A stretch of 54,600 nt of DNA, from contig NZ_JAMBOP010000034.1 of assembly GCF_023715645.1 (NCBI RefSeq), forward strand, positions 1-54,600, written 5' to 3'. A program made the position numbers and the translations under genes. Positions 49,196 through 54,600 of this stretch are shown here, piece by piece (position 1 is the stretch's first letter; each line of letters begins with the position of its first letter). Source of the DNA: Bacillus cytotoxicus. GTDB taxonomy: Bacteria; Bacillota; Bacilli; Bacillales; Bacillaceae_G. The notes beneath the pieces were generated by a model. The model saw nothing but the letters and a program-made list of their open reading frames with translations, did no database searches and was not told the origin of the DNA.

Positions 49196-49958
49196 GAATG
49201 CTCATTCCTTCTAACGGGCTGCTTGCAGCCCCGCATCGCTTACGAGCAATACGTCCTGCTTCAAAACCTAATCTTCCTGCCTGAATACTAAGCTTCATTG
49301 CTTCTGCCATTTTCACAGGATCTTTTGCCGCGGAAACAGCTGTATTTAATAACACACCATCTGCACCTAACTCCATCGCAAATGCTGCATCAGCTGGACT
49401 ACCAATGCCCGCATCAACAATAACTGGAACAGTAGCTTGCTCTATAATAAAGCCTAAATGTAATGGGTTTACAATGCCAAGACCAGAGCCGATTGGTGAT
49501 GCACCAGGCATAATCGCATGGACGCCTAATTCTTGTAATTTACGTGCTAATACAACATCATCAGACGTATACGGCAAAACGATAAACCCTTCTCTTAATA
49601 GCATTTCTGACGCTTTTAACGTTTCAACTGGGTCTGGCAATAACGTTTTATCATCACCAATTACTTCTACTTTAATCATGTCACATAATCCTGATGCCTT
49701 TGCTAATTTTGCAATACGCACTGCTTCTTCTGCTGTTTTTGCCCCTGCTGTATTTGGAAGAAGTGTATACTTTGTTACATCAATTTTTTCTAGTAAATCT
49801 GGCTGCTCTGCATCAAAAATATCCATACGACGCACAGCAAATGTTAAGATTTCTGCTTCTGATACTTCAATCGCTTTCTTCTGTACATCAAAATCGGAAA
49901 ATTTCCCTGTTCCTAATAACAATCTTGAATGAAAAGTAAATGATCCAATCTTTAACAT
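49188..49958 (-). CDS. thiG: Thiazole synthase ThiG
   Basis: The 256-residue TIM-barrel protein has the length of B. subtilis Thi[10 protein letters not shown] opens the barrel, and a Lys in [10 protein letters not shown] is the Schiff-base residue; [14 protein letters not shown] lies near the phosphate site. It condenses deoxyxylulose phosphate, dehydroglycine and ThiS thiocarboxylate. ATG 49958 has GGAGG 9 nt upstream. It overlaps thiS and thiF slightly. Confidence 0.95.
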   Translation of the reverse strand: MLKIGSFTFHSRLLLGTGKFSDFDVQKKAIEVSEAEILTFAVRRMDIFDAEQPDLLEKIDVTKYTLLPNTAGAKTAEEAVRIAKLAKASGLCDMIKVEVIGDDKTLLPDPVETLKASEMLLREGFIVLPYTSDDVVLARKLQELGVHAIMPGASPIGSGLGIVNPLHLGFIIEQATVPVIVDAGIGSPADAAFAMELGADGVLLNTAVSAAKDPVKMAEAMKLSIQAGRLGFEAGRIARKRCGAASSPLEGMSILE

Positions 49959-49960
49959 AA

Positions 49961-50164
49961 TCAACCGCCTCCTACGAATGTGACAATTTCAATTTGATCT
50001 CCATCAAAAACAGATGTATCTTGATGATCATCTTTTTGTAAAATATCTTGATTTCGTTCTATGACAACAATTTTCGTCGCTAATCCTAAATGAACAAGTA
50101 AGTCAGCTACCGTCTTAATCTCACTTGGCACGTCAACTTGCCTTCCGTTAATTTTTAAATTCAA
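49961..50164 (-). CDS. thiS: Sulfur carrier protein ThiS
   Basis: The 67-residue ubiquitin-like protein ends in VGGG, whose terminal Gly is adenylated by ThiF and then turned into a thiocarboxylate. The start is TTG with AAGGGGG upstream. It follows thiO by a 93-nt gap that holds a family A remnant. Confidence 0.93.
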   Translation of the reverse strand: MNLKINGRQVDVPSEIKTVADLLVHLGLATKIVVIERNQDILQKDDHQDTSVFDGDQIEIVTFVGGG

Positions 50165-50198
50165 GCTTTCAGCCCCCTTACGAAATATAAAAAAAAAC

Positions 50199-50240
50199 GT
50201 AACTACACAGTCCCTCTATAAAAAAAGGCAGAAAACCACT
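50199..50240 (-). repeat. Family A end remnant inside the thi operon
   Basis: GTAACTACACAG.. followed by a CTCTATAAAAAAAGGCAGAAAA stretch matches the left end of the full elements at 14473 and 23507. The rest of the element is absent. It lies in the thiO-thiS spacer. Confidence 0.6.
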
Positions 50241-50257
50241 TTCTTTTTCATTTGTAT

Positions 50258-51367
50258 TTACATAGATTCCGAAAGCAGCGAATCTAGTAAACGATTCTCT
50301 TGTTTTCCTTCTATTAGATCTGCCATATACTTTCCTGAAACTGGACTTAATAAAATTCCATTTCGATAATGGCCCGTACAAGCGTATAAACCTGTAATTT
50401 CTTCATGCCTACCAATATACGGCATATTATGATTCGATTGTGGACGTAGTCCTGCCCATGCCCCGTCCCATTCTGCTTCTTTTAATGCTGGCAAAATCCG
50501 ATATGCCCGCTCCAATATAGAAGTAATACTTTCTGGACGCACTGCTTTGTTATATGTATGAGGTTTCATTGTTGCCCCGATGACATAGCGTCCACCACAC
50601 TTTGGTGCGATATAGAATCGCTCTTGAAAAATAGGGGCTTGTAATAATGGCTTACGACTGCGCACTGCAACGACTTCACCTTTCACAGGATATGTCCCCC
50701 ACTCACTATGAAAATATCCTAGTAATTTTGTACTCCATGAACCTCCAGCAATTACTACTTTTTCACACGAAATCGTTCCTTCTGTTGTGAGTAATCCTGT
50801 TACGCGATTATCCTTCATTTGAATATCAAACACTTCAGTTTCTTCATATATATCCGCTCCAGAGATTGCAGCAGAGTGTGCAAATGCTTTTGTAAGCTCA
50901 GGTGCAATTACATGCCCATCTTTTGGATGGTATACCGCGCCAACAATAGAAGAAGATAAATATGGCTCCTTTTCGCGTAATTCGTCTCCTGAGATAAAAT
51001 GGGACTCTTCTCCTGTTTGCTGTTGCCATTTCATAATATGAAGAAGCCGGACACTCTCTTCTTCATTTTGAGCAATGCGGTAAATCCCCTTTTCTTCATA
51101 TCCTATATCAATTCCAGTTTTATCACGCAATACACTTGCAAGCTTTGGAAACATCGCGCGGCTTTGCCTACCTAATTCAAACAGCGGATCGTATTCATCC
51201 CATTCCGCCTGTACACCTAGTAATCCAGCTGCTGCTTTAGAAGCTTCAGAAGCAATCTTTTGTTTTTCAATGATGGCAACTTTATAACCTCTTTCAGCAA
51301 GGAAATGTGCAACTGAACTTCCGATTACACCGCCGCCAACGATGGCAGCATCATATATTTTTTTCAT
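50258..51367 (-). CDS. thiO: Glycine oxidase ThiO
   Basis: The 369-residue FAD enzyme has the length of B. subtilis ThiO. The Rossmann motif AAIVGGGVIGSSVAHFLA begins at residue 7, and the C-terminal TGHYRNGILLSP is typical of the DAO family. It oxidises glycine to the iminoglycine used by ThiG. ATG 51367 overlaps tenI by 17 bp; the frame to 51433 is not supported. Confidence 0.94.
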   Translation of the reverse strand: MKKIYDAAIVGGGVIGSSVAHFLAERGYKVAIIEKQKIASEASKAAAGLLGVQAEWDEYDPLFELGRQSRAMFPKLASVLRDKTGIDIGYEEKGIYRIAQNEEESVRLLHIMKWQQQTGEESHFISGDELREKEPYLSSSIVGAVYHPKDGHVIAPELTKAFAHSAAISGADIYEETEVFDIQMKDNRVTGLLTTEGTISCEKVVIAGGSWSTKLLGYFHSEWGTYPVKGEVVAVRSRKPLLQAPIFQERFYIAPKCGGRYVIGATMKPHTYNKAVRPESITSILERAYRILPALKEAEWDGAWAGLRPQSNHNMPYIGRHEEITGLYACTGHYRNGILLSPVSGKYMADLIEGKQENRLLDSLLSESM

Positions 51368-51986
51368 GATTTTCCGCCCACTTTCGTATCGTTTCCTTGT
51401 ATAACTTTGCCTGTTCATTCGGTTTTGCGGCACTTAAAATTCCAGACATAATTGCAATACCAGTAGCCCCAGTGCCGAACACTTCCGCTGTATTATTCGG
51501 AGTAATCCCCCCAATAGCCGTAATTGGAATTGTTAACCGCTTCGCCATTTCGGTAATTCCAGCTAATCCTCTTGGCGGAACTCCTTTTTTAGAGTTTGTT
51601 TGAAACAAATGTCCATACATAAGAGAATCTGCACCACTTTGAAAAGCAGATACTGCTTCTTCAAATGAATGAGCGGAGTAACCAACGTGCAAATAAGAAA
51701 ATTTTTCTTTAACAGACTTTACATCCACACTGCGATATCCAAGTTGCACACGTCTAATATTGAATAAAATTGCAATATCAATCCGATCATTGATTACAAG
51801 TTTCGAAGAGGGAAAGTCCTTATGTAAGAGCTTCTCCACACCTTCATATAATTCTTTCGTACTTTTCTCCCGTTCACGAATGTGCAAATAATCTATTTCA
51901 CTTTCAATATCAATTGCTATGTTTGCTAACTCGTCAAATGACATACGACCATTTGATATAACGTGAAGCTCTTCTTTCATATCCAT
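51351..51986 (-). CDS. tenI: Thiazole tautomerase TenI
   Basis: The 211-residue TIM-barrel protein resembles thiamine phosphate synthase but has the TenI features: YGHLFQTNSKKGVPPRGL and AIGGITPNNTAEV. TenI aromatises the thiazole made by ThiG. ATG 51980 is an alternative start. It is the first gene of the operon, behind two TPP riboswitches; tenA is not beside it. Confidence 0.93.
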   Translation of the reverse strand: MDMKEELHVISNGRMSFDELANIAIDIESEIDYLHIREREKSTKELYEGVEKLLHKDFPSSKLVINDRIDIAILFNIRRVQLGYRSVDVKSVKEKFSYLHVGYSAHSFEEAVSAFQSGADSLMYGHLFQTNSKKGVPPRGLAGITEMAKRLTIPITAIGGITPNNTAEVFGTGATGIAIMSGILSAAKPNEQAKLYKETIRKWAENHEKNI

Positions 51987-52011
51987 TCGCCTACTTTAAA
52001 ATGTTTTCAAA

Positions 52012-52041
52012 CAAAAAAACCACTTCTATATAAGAAGTGGT
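52012..52041 (-). terminator. Terminator of the gene-proximal TPP riboswitch
   Basis: ACCACTTCT / AGAAGTGGT around a short AT loop, followed by seven Ts on the minus strand. Confidence 0.88.
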
Positions 52042-52076
52042 CACAGCAAACAAAAGAAAACATCATTTGTTGTTCC

Positions 52077-52158
52077 ACTTCCCTACGCTAGTATCACCTA
52101 GATCAGGTTATAAGGGTTAAGGTTTCTACCTCTCTCAGCTTTCAAGCACCCCTAGTGG
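52077..52158 (-). ncRNA. TPP riboswitch, gene-proximal copy
   Basis: The minus strand carries the THI-box: TAGGGGTGC, GCTGAGAG, then ACCTGATCTAGGTGATACTA.. and GCGTAGGGAAG. It binds TPP and terminates transcription of the thi operon. Confidence 0.95.
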
Positions 52159-52185
52159 TGTTCTATAAAATTTTCAATAAAAAAA

Positions 52186-52214
52186 GCCCCATTTCTATGC
52201 ATAAAGAAACGGGG
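52186..52214 (-). terminator. Terminator of the distal TPP riboswitch
   Basis: GCCCCATTTCT pairs with AGAAACGGGG, followed by a run of Ts on the minus strand. Confidence 0.88.
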
Positions 52215-52239
52215 ACGTTATTTACATCGTCCAAATTGC

Positions 52240-52328
52240 TTCCCTACGCTAGCATCATCTAGATCAGGTTCAAGGGTCAAAGATTATACGTCTTACTCTC
52301 AGCTAGCCACACTAGCTCCCCTAGCATT
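52240..52328 (-). ncRNA. TPP riboswitch, distal copy
   Basis: The minus strand has TAGGGGAGC, GCTGAGAG, AACCTGATCTAGATGATGCT and GCGTAGGGAAGC, each of the conserved THI-box parts. With the proximal copy it forms a tandem pair, each with its own terminator. Confidence 0.95.
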
Positions 52329-52347
52329 ATATTCATTTAACATAGTC

Positions 52348-52376
52348 AGTATACCATCGCCATATCTCATCGGCAA
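52348..52376 (-). promoter_or_regulatory. Sigma-A promoter of the thi operon
   Basis: On the minus strand TTGCCG (52376-52371) and TATACT (52353-52348) are 17 nt apart, about 20 nt upstream of the distal riboswitch. Confidence 0.75.
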
Positions 52377-52454
52377 CTCTTTTCATTTATAACCGTTCAT
52401 CAGTGAGTATTAACTCTACCAATCATAGCATATCCCAGCAGTAAGATCCCATCT

Positions 52455-52560
52455 ATATAAAGTGAAACTTCCATAAGCGTTTTTTTCATCCCCCACATCT
52501 TCTTTACTTCTCACTCTTGAGGTGGAGGGGCTCACTGCCCAAAAGTAGCGAGATAAAAGT
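52455..52560 (+). repeat. Family B repeat, diverged copy
   Basis: AAAGTGAAACTTCCATAAG, then CATCCCCCAC, and later ACTGCCCAAAAGTAGCGAGA, the same order of blocks as in the copies at 28768 and 30898. The rest of the 52377-52766 gap shows only AT-rich sequence before the hydrolase gene. Confidence 0.55.
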
Positions 52561-52766
52561 GAATTGTAATTTCAGAAAAAAACGAATTCCTTCTATCTAT
52601 TTCCATAAAATTTATAAATCTGCTATCCTGTTATTACATGATTTTATAGTATCGAAAAAATATTCATTTATTTTTAGTGTTACATTTCTATTAATATATA
52701 ACAAACCTAATATTAATATATTATAATTAATGTAACGATTCGCTACATAAGGAGGCCTATAATTAT

Positions 52767-53930
52767 ATGAATATGAATATGAAAGTCGCAGCAATGACAG
52801 CAACTACTATAGCAGTCGCTTCTATGCTCCCATCTATGACAGAATCCAATGTACAAACCGTGGCAGCTCAGCAAATATCAAAAGCAAAAATTGGTTTTGT
52901 AAAAACGAATACATTACAAATATATTCTAGTCCTGAAGCAACAGATTCTGTTATTGAGACCATTACACATAGCACTCCGGTTACAATTCTTGAAGCAACA
53001 AATGAATGGTATAAAGTTCACGCTCACAATAAAACTGGCTATGTAAAAAAAGAAGCAATTTCTTTAACAAAACCAAGCTATAGTGAGAATCAATATATCG
53101 TAAATGCAGATGCATTAAACGTTCGCTCTGAACCAAATACACAATCTGAAATTATTAATGTATTACCAAATGGAAAATTTGTCACTGTTCAAGAAGAACA
53201 AGAAGGATGGTATAAAGTTATACATAATGGAACAAGTGGCTATGTAAAGAAAGAATTTTTATCTAATATAGCTCAGCCATTAGTAAAAGGAATTACCGTA
53301 CAAGGCGGAAGTTCTTATTATGTTGCCACTCCAACATTAAAAGTACGAAGCGGAGCAGGAACAAATGCAGCTGCTATTGGTTCTTTAAAAAATGGAACAC
53401 AGGTACAAGTCGTTGGAAATGAGGGCACATGGTATAAAATTCGCTACGGATCAGGATATGGCTACGTCGCGCAGCATTATATAATGCAAGGACAACAGCA
53501 GCAACAAAAGCAACAAGCCACACCATCTATTCCAGCTGTATTTAAATATCCTGCCCAAGGAAAAGTAAGCTCAGAATTTGACGTACGCTGGGGAAAAATG
53601 CACTATGGCGTAGACATTGCAGCAACAGGAAATGTTCCAATCCAAGCTGCCGCATCTGGGACTGTTGTTAAATCGTATTATTCTACAAGCTATGGAAATG
53701 TTGTATTTGTTGCCCATCATATAAACGGAAATTTATACACAACTGTATATGCTCACATGAACAGTCGTGCTGTCAAAGTGGGCGATACAGTGACGACGGG
53801 CCAATTGCTCGGTTATATGGGAAATACAGGACATTCATATGGACAACACGTACATTTTGAATTACATAATGGGGAATGGAATTTTGAAAAAACAAATGCA
53901 GTAAATCCGCTTCCTTTCCTAGTTAGGTGA
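52767..53930 (+). CDS. Secreted cell-wall hydrolase: three SH3b domains and M23 peptidase
   Basis: The 387-residue protein has a signal peptide (about 1-35), three bacterial SH3 repeats (about 40-100, 110-170, 185-245; each with WYKV/I and GYVKKE or GYVAQ), a Gln-rich linker (QGQQQQQKQQ), and a C-terminal M23/LytM metallopeptidase (about 265-385) with zinc ligands in HYGVDIAA and HVHFELH. It should cleave peptidoglycan cross-bridges. AAGGAGG lies upstream of the ATG. A small membrane-protein gene starts 7 nt after its stop, so they form an operon. Confidence 0.9.
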   Translation: MNMNMKVAAMTATTIAVASMLPSMTESNVQTVAAQQISKAKIGFVKTNTLQIYSSPEATDSVIETITHSTPVTILEATNEWYKVHAHNKTGYVKKEAISLTKPSYSENQYIVNADALNVRSEPNTQSEIINVLPNGKFVTVQEEQEGWYKVIHNGTSGYVKKEFLSNIAQPLVKGITVQGGSSYYVATPTLKVRSGAGTNAAAIGSLKNGTQVQVVGNEGTWYKIRYGSGYGYVAQHYIMQGQQQQQKQQATPSIPAVFKYPAQGKVSSEFDVRWGKMHYGVDIAATGNVPIQAAASGTVVKSYYSTSYGNVVFVAHHINGNLYTTVYAHMNSRAVKVGDTVTTGQLLGYMGNTGHSYGQHVHFELHNGEWNFEKTNAVNPLPFLVR

Positions 53931-53936
53931 TGAAAA

Positions 53937-54290
53937 ATGACAACACGTAACATCCCATTAACTATTGAGTGTTTAGCATTTTTCGGTCTAATTTGTTGTT
54001 TAATAATTTATAACACAAACGTTGTATTTTTAAGCATTGTTACTGTATTTGTCGCTTGTGAAGTGATTATGGAAACATACAAAATTCGACTAAAGCGACA
54101 TATTTCACACATATATACTGCCCTATTCATTATAAGTTCTTTATTAACAAACATTAATTTTAACGGATTACATGCCTCCACAATGTTTCCAGTATTTTTT
54201 ATGACTATTCTTCTTATAGTATCTCAGTATATATATGTTCCAGAACATCGTAAACAGCAATACCAAGAAACACGGAAAGTTGGGAAATAG
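53937..54290 (+). CDS. Small membrane protein, function unknown
   Basis: The 117-residue protein has about four hydrophobic segments (about 8-25, 28-44, 58-71, 82-101) and a charged tail (PEHRKQQYQETRKVGK). AGGTGAT precedes the ATG and overlaps the end of the hydrolase gene, suggesting coupling. Its stop overlaps the start of another small gene (TAGTG). No family is recognised. Confidence 0.72.
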   Translation: MTTRNIPLTIECLAFFGLICCLIIYNTNVVFLSIVTVFVACEVIMETYKIRLKRHISHIYTALFIISSLLTNINFNGLHASTMFPVFFMTILLIVSQYIYVPEHRKQQYQETRKVGK

Positions 54291-54445
54291 TGCAACGATT
54301 TTTCAAAGCTAGTCTAACAAAATCTTTTTTAGACTCATATGAAAGAACAAATGAATTCTTTGGTATAAAAGGCAATAGAAATAGTCAATTTTTTTTATAC
54401 GGCATGATTTTTCTCATAGTAATTTCTTATTTTCTTTACTATTAA
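54290..54445 (+). CDS. 51-residue protein with C-terminal membrane helix
   Basis: The frame starts at GTG overlapping the previous stop (TAGTG) and encodes a charged N-terminal half (FLDSYERTNEFFGIKGNR) and a C-terminal helix (FLYGMIFLIVISYFLYY). GGAAAG lies about 10 nt upstream. Codon use and the overlap with the previous gene argue for a real gene; two terminator hairpins follow. Confidence 0.6.
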   Translation: MQRFFKASLTKSFLDSYERTNEFFGIKGNRNSQFFLYGMIFLIVISYFLYY

Positions 54446-54448
54446 AAT

Positions 54449-54478
54449 AAGGATTCCACATAATGTGGAATCCTTCAG
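54449..54478 (+). terminator. Terminator hairpin of the hydrolase operon
   Basis: AAGGATTCCACA / TGTGGAATCCTT with a 3-nt loop is a perfect 12-bp stem. Confidence 0.7.
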
Positions 54479-54481
54479 AGT

Positions 54482-54508
54482 GTTGGGAAACCCTTTGGGT
54501 TTCCCAAC
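54482..54508 (+). terminator. Second hairpin
   Basis: GTTGGGAAACCC pairs with GGGTTTCCCAAC around a 3-nt loop. No clear T-run follows, so it may be a repeat or a backup terminator. Bases 54509-54600 show no gene. Confidence 0.5.
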
Positions 54509-54600
54509 CTCTGATGACCTTTATTGTAACTATGTATAAAAAAATTGTACGAAACAATAAAAAATAAGAAAAACAGCCCTTCAACTGACCCTTTCTGGTC

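Overview
The window looks like a chromosomal segment of a Bacillus cereus group bacterium (B. cereus, B. thuringiensis, B. anthracis and relatives). The reasons are low GC, strong AGGAGG ribosome binding sites, frequent GTG and TTG starts, a spoVR gene with a sporulation promoter, a fused CoA-disulfide reductase/rhodanese, tandem TPP riboswitches before tenI, and many dispersed intergenic repeats. No prophage, plasmid replication gene, CRISPR array or intact transposase gene was seen.

Layout. Bases 1-3100: a persulfide-stress module on the minus strand (CoADR-RHD, CstR, two rhodanese proteins) with two near-identical CstR-type operators. Bases 3180-10360: three plus-strand units (an MMPL exporter; the HrtB-HrtA haem-efflux ABC transporter; an HsmA-family/DUF2871/CcdC operon), each behind an HssR-type direct repeat at fixed distance from its -10. 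Bases 10400-20600: acetyltransferases, an orphan pair of Opp-type permeases with a TPR regulator, a ceramidase-like enzyme, an HD-like/CHAP fusion, spoVR and an AlbA-family gene split by one in-frame stop. Bases 21000-30600: DUF952, a WYL regulator with a DJ-1/PfpI enzyme, a nitroreductase with a Fur box, a two-component system, a secreted protein carrying a fourth HssR-like repeat, a Cys-rich lipoprotein, YhdB-like, BdbC plus a membrane thioredoxin, and DUF1540. Bases 30600-39300: an L,D-transpeptidase, an SDR, a purine permease, a patatin, a divergent MarR/MFS pair, a SpoIIM-like protein and MepB. Bases 39500-47250: a 195-nt tRNA-like RNA, then the kdp operon ending in a histidine-kinase-less KdpD, with two ydaO-type (c-di-AMP) riboswitches. 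Bases 47300-52400: tenI-thiO-thiS-thiG-thiF-thiD under two TPP riboswitches. Bases 52700-54600: an SH3/M23 cell-wall hydrolase with two small membrane-protein genes.

Repeats. Family A is a MITE of about 270 bp with GTAACTACTCAG-type terminal inverted repeats. Its two full copies are each flanked by a perfect 8-bp target duplication, and one sits inside a stop codon. Family B carries a hairpin with compensatory changes. Family C carries TATCGGCG units phased at 20-21 bp.

The most interesting signals are the multi-promoter HssR-like regulon (haem or membrane stress), the MITE insertion that replaced a stop codon, the tRNA-like RNA with its own promoter, and the pairing of a kinase-less KdpD with c-di-AMP riboswitches. 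All calls come from reading the sequence; no database search was run.
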